This document shows positions 27,580 through 36,023 of a stretch of 64,000 nucleotides of DNA, piece by piece. A program made the position numbers and the translations under genes. The DNA is from Granulicella sp. Lineage in GTDB: Bacteria > Acidobacteriota > Terriglobia > Terriglobales > Acidobacteriaceae. Location: positions 17,861 to 81,860 of the forward strand of contig PKWK01000347.1 in NCBI GenBank assembly GCA_003133205.1. Reading direction: 5' to 3'. How positions within the stretch are numbered: position 1 is the stretch's first letter; each line of letters opens with the position of its first letter. Under the pieces are notes generated by a model, which was not told the DNA's origin, made no database searches, and saw only the letters and a list, made by a program, of their open reading frames with translations.

Positions 27580-27759
27580 CTACGAAGTCTTCCGGTTGCT
27601 ATGGCACGATCCCTGCGTGGACTGCACCTTGCCGCAGCTCAACGCTCCTGTTTCAAAGAGGTGTTCGTGGCGAAAAGTGGGCTTCGCGTAGGGCTTCCTG
27701 AGGGAACCCTGGTCTTCCGCCGCTGATGTAACCTGATCCGTCTGCTCCGATTCGTTCAT
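27580..27759 (-). CDS. Candidate RiPP precursor peptide, 59 residues
   Basis: A small gene with a clear ribosome site (GAGGAAAAA before the ATG at 27759). The first about 20 residues are acidic and Gln/Ser-rich. Residues 23-37, PYAKPTFRHEHLFET, resemble the Y-x-x-P-x-[LF] leader motif that PqqD-type recognition elements bind. The tail after residue 37 (GALSCGKVQSTQGSCHSNRK) holds two Cys (42 and 52) and many Ser/Thr/Asn residues, a plausible modified core. It is the first gene of a tight operon with a Ser-His peptidase, an HPr-kinase-like protein, a PqqD-like chaperone and a radical SAM/SPASM enzyme. No lasso cyclase or transglutaminase-type protease is present. The product's structure and role are unknown. 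Confidence 0.75.
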   Translation of the reverse strand: MNESEQTDQVTSAAEDQGSLRKPYAKPTFRHEHLFETGALSCGKVQSTQGSCHSNRKTS

Positions 27760-27822
27760 TTTTTCCTCATGCCCCCATTGCACCCTGATTGCGCTCGCTC
27801 ATTGAATTAAGCATAGCCGCCA

Positions 27823-27838
27823 GCATAGCCGGCTATGC
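27823..27838. repeat. 16-bp perfect palindrome before the RiPP precursor
   Basis: GCATAGCCGGCTATGC, with a partial direct copy (GCATAGCC) just before it at 27811. It sits between the stop of the secreted protein gene (27859) and the precursor start (27759), so it may terminate or attenuate read-through, or bind a regulator. Confidence 0.45.
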
Positions 27839-27858
27839 CCGAATATCGCCAATGACAC

Positions 27859-29811
27859 TTACGGCACTGATTGCGATGTCTGCACCGCGCACCCTCCGAA
27901 ACCGCTCCCTGAGCCTCCAGTTGTTCCCGCGCAGAACTCGTCGGCCAAGGGCGTGAAGTAGATCTGGGATTCTGGTGAAGGTGAAGTGGCTCCGCTTCCC
28001 GCCGTATTGTCGATGACGATGCCGCTGGAGCCGCTGGCTGACGCGATCCCCGCGTAGGCCGTGGTGGGTACGGACAATGTGCCAGGTGTAGTGGAGGTGC
28101 CCCCGGTGGCAACGATGAAGTTGTACACGCATGCGCCCGTGCACGCGGCGGAGAGATCGGTGGTAGTGAGAGTGCCAAGCGCGCTCACGCTGAGATACAT
28201 ATAGTCGTTGGTGCTGCCGCCGCTGCCCCAGATTTCGGTGACCGGCGAACAGGTCGCAGTGCCGGAAGTCAAGGGTGTGATGGCTATGCCGGCAATGCCG
28301 ACTACGTTTGGGCTGGCCACGATCCCACCGTCGGCTTGCAAGGGCACGTACGACAACCTCGGTACAGAGGAAGCCGCTGGGGCGCAGCCCCAAAGATTTC
28401 CCGTTGTTCCCTCCGTGCCAACCAGGTAAATTTGGTCGAACGCTCCGTCGTACATGGTGGGGGTCGTGGTGGTCGCTTTGCCGTATACAGATTCTTCGCC
28501 GCAGTTTGTTCCCGACCAGGCGCTCACGCTAGTCGGATTGCAGGCTCCGTTGCCTATGGTTGCGTTACTGGCAGCGAACTGGAAGACACCGCTGCACCCA
28601 AACCCGGCGGCCCCGGGGCGGCAGCCAGCGTTGCTTCTAGTGTTTGCATCCCCCCCCACGAACACATAGACCTTCTCGGTGGTGGAATCGACCATGGGAC
28701 CGTCGGCGATGCCAAAGGTGACGGAGGCATGGGTAAGCTTGCTGCTGGTCATCTGGTGAACGGCGGTAAGGGCATTATAGGAGTAAAGGAATCCGCCCGA
28801 GTCGGCCACAAAGATGTTTCCGGATGTCCCGGAATCGTATACCGGGCTGGTCAGCACATTGCCGCTCACCGAAATCGGCCAGCCGCCGGTGGTGACTTCG
28901 CCGGGAGTTTCATTGAACACTCCAGTGAATTTGTGGAGTGTTCCGGAAGCGTCGCCCACGTAGAGAGTGTCGGAGTCGTAATCGTAAAACGGCGCGGAGA
29001 TTATGTCTTGATTGCCATTCTGGAAGGCAACGCTGATCAGGCAGGAGCCAACCGCTGGGCAGTTGGTAGCGTTCCAGGCGGTGTTCAACACGGCGCCAGC
29101 GGTGGTATTCGTGTACTCCTTGTCCGGGGTATAAGCCGCGGCCGGAGTGCCTTGGCTCGCGTGCCAGGCGAGGATGCGCAATACCGCAGCAGCACCCGGG
29201 GTTGGGTTCTCGATGAATGCAATCTTCGTCCCGTCTCCTGAGATGACTGTAGAGGTAAGGGCCGCGCCTGTTCCGGTGAAGTAAGCCCAGTAAACCGAAG
29301 GCACCGTTCCGCTGCAGTCGGAGTCGTACAGATTGCTGTACGCAACGATGTTAGCCTGCCCGGCCGAGACGCCTGCCGCCCCGGTATTGTAGGCGACCCA
29401 GTCACTGCAACTCGAAGTAGTGGTATCGAAAGTGAACTTTGCGGGGTACTGGCCGGCACCTACCGTGGCGCCGGGTCCCATGTCCATGCTCCAGTCAGTC
29501 TTCAGTACCTGCCCTCTCCGATGGCCCCGTTCCGGCACTGGCCGCTGCCGCAGGCTCCGCCTCAACTGCTGGATCTTGTAGCGCCGGTCGTTGACGATCT
29601 TGCTCCACTTGCCAACCGTCCGGTTCCGCATAGCGTCGTCGAATGTGCCTGGATTGGAGAAGAGAGCGTGGTGGTGACTCCAATCTTCAGGAACGCCGAC
29701 GATGACGCCCGGGGCCTGTTGCCCCCGGGCTGGAACGGCGACCGCAGAAAGCATCATCAGCATCAGAATGGCAATCCATAACTTCAAGGAAGAAGCTTTT
29801 GTACTCTGCAT
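27859..29811 (-). CDS. Large secreted repeat protein, paralogue A
   Basis: 650 residues with a signal peptide ending near residue 30 (LMLMMLSAVAVPARGQ). After it comes GVPEDWSHHHALFSNPGT, which matches the start of paralogue B (GITSDWTHHHVLYPYSKS). The body is Gly/Thr/Ser-rich with recurring beta-propeller-like blades: YDYDSDTLYVGDASGTLHKF, SPVYDSGTSGNIFVADSGG and MVDSTTEKVYVFVGGDAN. It has many Cys, and the tail is GGCAVQTSQSVP. A PQQ/WD-like propeller fold is likely but no enzyme motif is seen. It lies upstream of the RiPP-like cassette on the same strand, with a palindrome in between. Its C-terminal about 65 codons are duplicated in inverted orientation at 32233-32427. The function is unknown. 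Confidence 0.75.
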   Translation of the reverse strand: MQSTKASSLKLWIAILMLMMLSAVAVPARGQQAPGVIVGVPEDWSHHHALFSNPGTFDDAMRNRTVGKWSKIVNDRRYKIQQLRRSLRQRPVPERGHRRGQVLKTDWSMDMGPGATVGAGQYPAKFTFDTTTSSCSDWVAYNTGAAGVSAGQANIVAYSNLYDSDCSGTVPSVYWAYFTGTGAALTSTVISGDGTKIAFIENPTPGAAAVLRILAWHASQGTPAAAYTPDKEYTNTTAGAVLNTAWNATNCPAVGSCLISVAFQNGNQDIISAPFYDYDSDTLYVGDASGTLHKFTGVFNETPGEVTTGGWPISVSGNVLTSPVYDSGTSGNIFVADSGGFLYSYNALTAVHQMTSSKLTHASVTFGIADGPMVDSTTEKVYVFVGGDANTRSNAGCRPGAAGFGCSGVFQFAASNATIGNGACNPTSVSAWSGTNCGEESVYGKATTTTPTMYDGAFDQIYLVGTEGTTGNLWGCAPAASSVPRLSYVPLQADGGIVASPNVVGIAGIAITPLTSGTATCSPVTEIWGSGGSTNDYMYLSVSALGTLTTTDLSAACTGACVYNFIVATGGTSTTPGTLSVPTTAYAGIASASGSSGIVIDNTAGSGATSPSPESQIYFTPLADEFCAGTTGGSGSGFGGCAVQTSQSVP

Positions 29812-30131
29812 AAATCGCTCTCCGATCTTACTTGTGAATCGTTCACTTCTTGGCTGGGCTGAACGTCTTGCACTAACTGTTCGACGGGTGTTTCGTCGAT
29901 CACGAGATCATTCTGATAGGGACTCAAGAGATAGCTGCGGCAAGTTCAGCGTCTAGATTATTAGCATGTACCGACTGCTCTGAAGAATACCACTTTTGGG
30001 GTCGGGCTAACAAGTATCGCGATTCGGCAAGGCGCACCCCAATAATCGGGAGAGAACGCGTTGCGCCCGTCTGAACTTAGGCTATGATGGAGCCGATCGC
30101 AATACAAAGTAAACCTAGCAACTGCACATAG
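29812..30131. promoter_or_regulatory. Divergent region between the two secreted paralogues
   Basis: 320 bases from which both paralogous secreted-protein genes are transcribed outward. A GGAGAGCG ribosome site precedes the minus-strand gene; the plus-strand gene lacks an obvious one. No strong promoter or palindrome was seen. Confidence 0.3.
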
Positions 30132-32222
30132 ATGGAGGCGAGTACGAACGATACGACGTGTTACTCTTGCAAGGCAAGCATCGCTTGGGTGATCTTCTGT
30201 GCCCTTTCGGTTTCTCCCGCAGTCCTTCACAGCCAAACAGTTGAGAAACATGTGACGCTGGGGATCACTTCGGATTGGACGCATCATCATGTCCTATATC
30301 CGTATTCGAAGAGCTATTCGGTAATGGCTCGGGTTCAGAAAGATCCGCGCTGGGTTCACGACTGGTACACGCGGCATCCGGAGGCTTGGTGGCGGAATGG
30401 CCGTCGCAACCTAGACAATGCAAAGAAGGGAAGTCACAGGGACTGGAGCTATTCCCTGGGGACGACCAGCTTTGAGCCTTTGTTCGACTTTTCCTTTTCC
30501 ATCGGTTCTCAGACCGGAAACGGAAGCCTGAATGTGTCGGATCAGAGCAATGGTCAGTACCTCGCCATCGCCGGCAGCCTCACCGTCGACGGCATCTACG
30601 ATGTCGGCACTTACCCTCTCTATCCAGGCGGTCCGAGCATCGTGACCAGTCCAAGCGGAGCCTTTTTTTACGACAATCTCCTCTTCCCATCATATCCATC
30701 GATCAATCCGTCGATCGATGTGGATGGACTTCTCTTCCGCAACAGCAGCGGCTTTGAAGTCAACCTCTGGGGCAATGGCGCCAACGCCTACGAGTATGAC
30801 GATTCGGGTTATGCACACGACAACACGGGGGCGCCGTTCACCTTAAATATCGATCCGGGCGGCGGCCAGACCTTCCCGGCCATGTTTGTGTTTGACGTGA
30901 CTGCAACTCCCAGTTGCACGAACGACTTCGTGGTGATGGGAATCCCTTCGAACCCGGCTGCGGGCGGCCAGGCGAACATCATTGGCCTAAACAATCTCTA
31001 CAGTGGGCCGGCATCGACCGGCTACTGTCCGGGAACCGGACCGACAGTGAAGTTCGCATACGCATCAGGAACGGGACAGGTTCCGGCCAGCGTGGCTCTT
31101 TCTCAAGACGGAGGACGAATCGCTTACGTCGAAACTCTGCAGACCGGGAGTTCCTATTTTCATGTTCTGACTATTGGCACGACGGGCAACAACGGTTCCA
31201 GTGCGACAGCGGGAGCGGTCCCGGGAACTGGGAACAACGCTTCGGATACACGGGTTCTGCTATCGCCGGACGGAGGAATCACAAACCAGAGTTCCACAAA
31301 CAGCGTCTTCGTCGTGTACACGACGAACGAAGCGAGTGACGTTGCCTACGCGACAACGTATAGCACGCTCCAAGGTGGCTCTGGCTATCTTTACAAGCTC
31401 GGCAATGTGTTTAACGGAAGCGCGACCCCGACGATAGTCTGGGGCGTTCCAATCAACGCGATTCCATCGACACCGGTGTACGACTCGGTATCAAATAAGG
31501 TGTTCTTTACGGATAGCGACGGGCGTGTCGACTATGTGACGGACACTGGCTCCTCACCGTCTGTCGTTTATAGCTCGGTGCTGGCCAGCGGAACCACGTC
31601 CGAGAATCCGGTTGTGGTCGATAGCACCAATCAGATGATTTACGCTTCCTTCAACTCCAACGGAACAAACGCCATCGTAGTGCAGGCCCCCACAAGTATG
31701 GCGAGCACCGTCTCCGTACCCGTGGGCACTGCGACTGCAACCTACACAGGGCCTTACAGCCCGGACTTCAACAACGCCTTTTACACAGGATCGGGAACAC
31801 CTCTGATGTACGTTGCCGGCACGGGCACCGGAACGCTTCCGACCCTTTACGGGATTGGATTCGACGGTAGTGGCCATTTGAATCCGAGTAGCGTCAGCAC
31901 GGTAGCTCTGGCTACAGGGATGGCGGATTCGTCGCCGGTTACGGAGTTTTATAACGCTTCACTTAGCAAGGACTACCTCTTCGTTGGAGTTACGAACAAC
32001 TGCGTAGCCACTGCGGGAGGGACATCCGGATGCGTCTTGAGTCTGGACATCACCAACGGGTTTCCGTCCGTCGGCGCCGGCAGTACTGCACTTGCTGCCC
32101 CTGGAGGTACTACAGGCATCGTCATTGACAACGACAGTACACTCGCGCAAGCCTCCAGCATCTATTACGCGACCAAGAGTGGGTCAACCCTAGTCAAGGC
32201 AACTCAGTCCGGGTTGAATTGA
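30132..32222 (+). CDS. Large secreted repeat protein, paralogue B
   Basis: 696 residues with an export signal (IAWVIFCALSVSPAVLHSQ, about residues 17-36). The mature start GITSDWTHHHVLYPYSKS mirrors paralogue A. The next segment has several Trp (WVHDWYTRHPEAWWRNGRRN). The body then has propeller-like units such as STPVYDSVSNKVFFTDSDG and ENPVVVDSTNQMIYASFNS. It ends in GTTGIVIDNDSTLAQASSI, similar to, but shorter than, the paralogue A tail. The two genes are divergent with 320 bases between. A detached copy of the paralogue A-type tail lies just after its stop, which suggests a past recombination at the 3' end. The function is unknown. Confidence 0.75.
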   Translation: MEASTNDTTCYSCKASIAWVIFCALSVSPAVLHSQTVEKHVTLGITSDWTHHHVLYPYSKSYSVMARVQKDPRWVHDWYTRHPEAWWRNGRRNLDNAKKGSHRDWSYSLGTTSFEPLFDFSFSIGSQTGNGSLNVSDQSNGQYLAIAGSLTVDGIYDVGTYPLYPGGPSIVTSPSGAFFYDNLLFPSYPSINPSIDVDGLLFRNSSGFEVNLWGNGANAYEYDDSGYAHDNTGAPFTLNIDPGGGQTFPAMFVFDVTATPSCTNDFVVMGIPSNPAAGGQANIIGLNNLYSGPASTGYCPGTGPTVKFAYASGTGQVPASVALSQDGGRIAYVETLQTGSSYFHVLTIGTTGNNGSSATAGAVPGTGNNASDTRVLLSPDGGITNQSSTNSVFVVYTTNEASDVAYATTYSTLQGGSGYLYKLGNVFNGSATPTIVWGVPINAIPSTPVYDSVSNKVFFTDSDGRVDYVTDTGSSPSVVYSSVLASGTTSENPVVVDSTNQMIYASFNSNGTNAIVVQAPTSMASTVSVPVGTATATYTGPYSPDFNNAFYTGSGTPLMYVAGTGTGTLPTLYGIGFDGSGHLNPSSVSTVALATGMADSSPVTEFYNASLSKDYLFVGVTNNCVATAGGTSGCVLSLDITNGFPSVGAGSTALAAPGGTTGIVIDNDSTLAQASSIYYATKSGSTLVKATQSGLN

Positions 32223-32232
32223 TAACTCGAAG

Positions 32233-32427
32233 GCCTACGCGGGGATCACCACAACAGGCGGCTCCAGCGGCATCATCATCGACAATACGGCAGGAAGCGG
32301 AGCCACTTCACCAGAATCCCAGATATACTTCACGCCCTTGGCCAACGAGCTCTGCGCGGGAACAACTGGAGGCTCAGGGAACGGTACCGGAGGGTGCGCG
32401 GTGCAGACGTCACAGTCGGCTCCCTAG
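32233..32427 (+). pseudogene. Detached C-terminal tail of the secreted paralogues
   Basis: The frame AYAGITTTGGSSGIIIDN through QIYFTPLANELCAGTTGG to the stop at 32425 is nearly the same as the C-terminus of paralogue A (27859-29811), and the DNA is close to identical when inverted. There is no start codon and no N-terminal part, and it begins 10 bases after the stop of paralogue B. It looks like the lost end of a former gene, or a recombination scar. Confidence 0.8.
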
Positions 32428-32499
32428 AATTGACTGTCAGACTCAATCTGAGCCAGATGCGGACATCATCGACCCGGAATGTTGTCCTCCCGATCTGAC

Positions 32500-33633
32500 T
32501 CAGCGCCGGATGGCGTCTCGGAGCAATCGCAAAGGACGGAACAAACGGACCTGCCAGACTCGATGACACCCGAATCTGGCAGCAAACTCGTAGTCCGGTT
32601 GGATTACGCGGTCCAGCAGTATTTGAAGGTGCCTCAATCGCCGACGCAGGCGATGGCCGGGAAGCTCTATCTCCAAATAGAACGAATGCAGTGAGCGCCA
32701 GTCCAGCGGTTCGCTGGGTTGTGTGAGCAGCCGATGCCACAAGCGATCCGCGAGGCTGTCCAAATGCCTGAACTGCACTGGCGACGCACCCAGGAAGGAC
32801 GGCGCGCTGATCTCGGGCTGAAGGCGGCGCGCCATCGCCAGGCCAAGGACCAGGAGGCTACTGCGTTCAGCGACCTCTGGTCGAGCCTGTACTGTCTCTG
32901 ACATGTCCAGTTTCTCAAACGCCAGGCAAAGGTCCAGGATAAGACTGAGGCGCTCGAAGCGGTGGCGGACACCGTGGAGACAGAGGAAGAGTAATTCGTC
33001 GCTCGGGGCAAGTTGCCAGCAACGCTGCCCCTGAAAGACGGCCGGCTGTACACGCCGCAAAACGCTTTTGATATGGACGTTGAACGCCAGAGGATTATCT
33101 ACATCATGATGCAACTCGATGGTAGTGCGACCTCTGTACCACTGGCGATGGTAATCGTCAGGTGTGTCGGGAATGAACTCAAGTACAGAGAGCACGGCTT
33201 CGGCACGAGTCAGATCGTCTTTGGAGACGAGCAAATCCAGATCGTGGCTGACGCGGAGTGCGGCTTCTCCGAAGAGCCGCTCCGCCAGGAAAGGCCCCTT
33301 GAGCGGAACCACCACAATACCCAGTTGTTCGAAGGCTCGCAGGATACTCTTCAACTCCGAACTCCAGTAGAACCCAGCGATGGCAGCATCGCGTTCTATC
33401 GTGTTGAGGCGACTGCGCAGGCTTGGACTAGCTGACGTCTGCTGGACGCAGAGACGAGCCACCCATGGGAGGATTTGTTCCTCTTCCGCCAACGCGAGCG
33501 CTTGTTCCCACTCCGCCTCGTCGTGAAGGTCGACGCTGCGCCCGCGCAGGAGTCCCAACAGACCCTGCATGCCTGGTCTCATCAGGATGCCTTGCCTAAC
33601 TTCACTTCCATCCACAAAACGCTCACATGCCAT
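32500..33633 (-). CDS. Nucleotidyltransferase-fold family protein (PF14907-like)
   Basis: About 377 residues. The central part has VVPLKGPFLAERLFGEAALR followed by VSHDLDLLV, the Lys and Asp-x-Asp pattern of the NTP_transf_5 family. The N-terminal part is helical and the C-terminal part contains LAPSDELLFLCLHGVRHRFE, also typical of the family. These proteins often accompany lasso-peptide and PqqD/HprK-related clusters, where they may add a nucleotide or act as a scaffold. It is 5 kb from the precursor gene and separated by the secreted paralogues, so a link to the RiPP-like cassette is plausible but indirect. The start is uncertain: TTG at 33639, ATG at 33633 or ATG at 33582. Confidence 0.8.
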   Translation of the reverse strand: MACERFVDGSEVRQGILMRPGMQGLLGLLRGRSVDLHDEAEWEQALALAEEEQILPWVARLCVQQTSASPSLRSRLNTIERDAAIAGFYWSSELKSILRAFEQLGIVVVPLKGPFLAERLFGEAALRVSHDLDLLVSKDDLTRAEAVLSVLEFIPDTPDDYHRQWYRGRTTIELHHDVDNPLAFNVHIKSVLRRVQPAVFQGQRCWQLAPSDELLFLCLHGVRHRFERLSLILDLCLAFEKLDMSETVQARPEVAERSSLLVLGLAMARRLQPEISAPSFLGASPVQFRHLDSLADRLWHRLLTQPSEPLDWRSLHSFYLEIELPGHRLRRRLRHLQILLDRVIQPDYEFAARFGCHRVWQVRLFRPLRLLRDAIRR

Positions 33634-33639
33634 CTCCAA

Positions 33640-34046
33640 GCTTCATCAGCGAAGAATAGCATTCAACTCATATGCCCCAAAAAAGGATCCAAGACTCCAT
33701 TTGAAAAGCTGCTTTCAGACGCGAGCAGCGAAACTCGAGGCTGCCTGGAACGGGACTATCTTGATGCGGAGGCCATAGCGAGGAGTCAGCTTCCGGCAAG
33801 GCTGGGCTTACGGCGTGCCGAACGCCTGTGGTACAAAACGGTTGTTTGAAACCGCGATCTTCATTAGGATCGGCACGCGCGCAACTCATCATGGCTCGGA
33901 GCAGGGCTCCACTCAGAAGCCGCATACATTTGCGCAGACCATTTCCTCTATCCTCAAACCTTTCCCTTGCATTCCCGCGGCGGACCATACATTTGTACCC
34001 GCTCGGTTGTTCGTGTAGCGCGGCTATCCGAGTCGATGCCGGGAGC
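33640..34046. other. Intergenic stretch, nothing recognised
   Basis: About 400 bases between the nucleotidyltransferase-like gene and the frameshifted MFS gene. Only short shadow frames are present, and I see no repeat, hairpin or conserved peptide. Confidence 0.4.
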
Positions 34047-35212
34047 TTACGTCGACGCGTCCTGTCGCTGCAGCGCATGGCGGAGGTCGTCGTCCGTCAT
34101 CGTGGAATCTTGCTCGCTCCACAGGCTTAGCGGCAGGGCAAGTGACATCGTCACCATCATCATGGTTGCGATCATCGGTACTGCAAGTCCCAGGCGCAGC
34201 GAGTGACGCTCGGCCGAGACGAAGCCGGTCAGCCAGGGCAGGCAAGCCGATCCCACTCCCGCGGGAAGAAGATCGCGCCACCCCGCTGGAAGCGCAGCGC
34301 CCATGCGAGCAGCAGAGGATACGTCGGTCCGATGCCAAATCCCAGGCAGAAGGCAGCGATCAGGATCAGCAAGCCGCTTCCGCCCGAAACCAACAGAATC
34401 GATGCGCCGCACATGAGCGCGACACTGCCGCGTACCGTGCGGTCGTGGGTGAGCCGGCGACTACAAACCGACCAGAAGAGCCGGCTGAGCAGGAGGCCAG
34501 CCCAAAAACAGGACGGCGCAGCGACCGCTTCGGCGATCCCATGTCCTCCTCGCCTCGCATACGTGGCGAGCCATCCTCCCGCAGAGGCTTCGATGCCGGT
34601 GATGAGCATCGTCATGGCAATCAGACCCACCGGCACGTTGCAAAATATCGTCCACGGGATTGCGTGCTTCGCCGCGACTACTTCGATCGACAAACCAGAC
34701 TGAAAGATTGTCCAGGTCGCGAGCAGCGCAAAGCAAAGTGCCAGGCCGCAGAGTACCGGGCGGATATCGCCAACTGCCTGCGCGCGAATCGTCAAGGATG
34801 GACAGGCGCATGCTCCGATGGCCCACAACAGGTTCAGCCTCACCAATGTTGTTCCACTGCCGCCCGCCTGCCGTTGGCGAATCAGGCTAATGGAGGTCAT
34901 GGTCAGGCCCAGCCCCAATCCGTAGAGCGCCATCCATGCATCCGCTCCGCGCCCTGCACAGAAGCCAAGCCCTGTGGCTCCGAGCGCGACGGCGGTGCTT
35001 CCGAAGAGCAATGCCGTTCGCAGTGACCCGCGCACCAGGAGAGCGCCCAGCGACGACCCGATCCACGCCAGCAGGAAGAGACGCCCGGCCTGCTCATCTT
35101 GGAGATGCCAGCGAAGGAGCATCGCCGGAAGCAATGCTCCTGGCAGCGCTACGCCGACACCGGTTGCCGCAAAGCCGAGGTAGAGCGGCGCGGTCGCGAG
35201 ACTTCGATTCAC
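34047..35212 (-). pseudogene. MFS transporter, frameshifted near the C-terminus
   Basis: The first 310 or so residues show eight to ten hydrophobic helices of a major-facilitator-type protein (VGVALPGALLPAMLLRWHLQ, then LYGLGLGLTMTSISLIRQRQ). The frame runs into AIFFPREWDRLACPG and stops, whereas the next frame continues with AGVGSACLPWLTGFVSAERH and the last two helices to a stop at 34047. The switch lies near 34257-34270 in a CCCGCGGG run, so one base is gained or lost. The start appears to be GTG at 35212. The substrate is unknown. It may be a real pseudogene or a sequencing error. Confidence 0.75.
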
Positions 35213-35255
35213 TCCCTGATCTTACGCATGCTGGCATTTGGACGGTGGTAGGGGT

Positions 35256-35269
35256 ACCCCCCGGGGGGT
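35256..35269. repeat. 14-bp GC palindrome
   Basis: ACCCCCCGGGGGGT is a perfect palindrome, 44 bases upstream of the MFS gene start. A pyrimidine-rich TACCCCCTACCCCCTGTAC tract lies near 35408. Both look like members of an intergenic repeat family. Confidence 0.5.
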
Positions 35270-35465
35270 TGTGGTACTAAGTAGTGTGTTTGCAGCGAGA
35301 TACCAAAATTGCTTCTTGTAAATATCTGATTCCATGCTGGTTATAGTCAAATATCTCATTCTAAGTTGCTTAGTCTCGGGTCAGCGGTTTCGGCTGCGGC
35401 TGGCGTTGTACCCCCTACCCCCTGTACATAAGTCCTAAGGTATCTTTTCTAAAGGTGTTATGTCT

Positions 35466-35492
35466 GGACCGGTCCGGTGTTTGGTCTAGACC
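35466..35492. repeat. Pair of 10-bp palindromes
   Basis: GGACCGGTCC (35466-35475) and GGTCTAGACC (35483-35492) are two perfect palindromes seven bases apart with a shared GG..CC outline. They could be tandem operator sites or part of a mobile-element end; no gene is near enough to decide. Confidence 0.4.
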
Positions 35493-35506
35493 AATGAGCT
35501 AAATGC

Positions 35507-35540
35507 GAAAGGCCCAGCCGCTTGGCTGAGCCTTTTGTTT
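35507..35540. terminator. Orphan terminator-like hairpin
   Basis: AAAGGC-CAGCC pairs with GGCTG-GCCTTT around a GCTT loop with one internal mismatch, followed by TTTGTTT. It is a good intrinsic terminator on the plus strand, but no gene ends within 800 bases upstream on that strand, so it may end a small RNA or a lost gene. Confidence 0.55.
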
Positions 35541-35737
35541 ACTTACTACTTAATTGTAGCAGGTTGACCATAACTACTATGCCAACTATATTCCATTGCG
35601 AATCATGAAGTTAAGCCATTTGGGGGCTTGACATGCGAGTTTGCTGAGGCTTTTGGTGAAAGATTTTCGGCGTGGGCCGTTGTGTCCAAGGAATCATAGA
35701 GTTGCGAGGACGGATTTGGGCTGAAGGCATATCCCGG

Positions 35738-35880
35738 GGGCTAAAGCCCGCGCTCTTGCCTGCCTGGGATGTCCGGGCTGAAGCCCGGACCTATCTCAGA
35801 GGCAAGTGCAAAGGTCTCAGATGCAAGTACAAAGGCGAAATACGGGGGTCCTTCGCTGCGCTCAGGATGACAGCGAGAAC
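35738..35880. repeat. REP-like palindromic repeats
   Basis: GGGCT-aa-AGCCC at 35738-35749 is followed by GTCCGGGCT-ga-AGCCCGGAC, a 9-bp perfect hairpin, at 35771-35790. The tract TCCTTCGCTGCGCTCAGGAT, known as a common intergenic repeat in Acidobacteria, follows near 35850. Frames read through this produce artefact proteins (HPERSEG-like), so I call none. Confidence 0.65.
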
Positions 35881-35976
35881 TGACAACGGCAGGAACTAAC
35901 AACGGCAGGAACTGACAACGGCAGGAACTGACAACGGCAGGAACTAACAACGGCAGGAACTGACAACGGCAGGAAC
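35881..35976. repeat. Tandem repeat, six 16-bp units
   Basis: Six head-to-tail copies of T(G/A)ACAACGGCAGGAAC run without spacers, differing only at the second base. Partial copies flank the array. It lies 47 bases after the stop of the glucanase-like gene, on its downstream side. Confidence 0.85.
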
Positions 35977-36023
35977 GGGCGACAACAGAGACCGACCGCA
36001 GCAGGAGTGGGCGACGGCAGGCC

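Noticed and set aside
24865..27759. Lasso-peptide cluster
   Set aside because: The leader motif and PqqD-like protein fit, but no asparagine-synthetase-like cyclase and no transglutaminase-type B2 protease are present, and a radical SAM enzyme is there instead.
28336..29241. Plus-strand open frame of about 301 codons within secreted paralogue A
   Set aside because: Antisense shadow; the minus-strand frame has a signal peptide and a paralogue at 30132-32222.
35881..35976. Possible CRISPR array
   Set aside because: The 16-bp units are directly adjacent without unique spacers and no cas gene is nearby.
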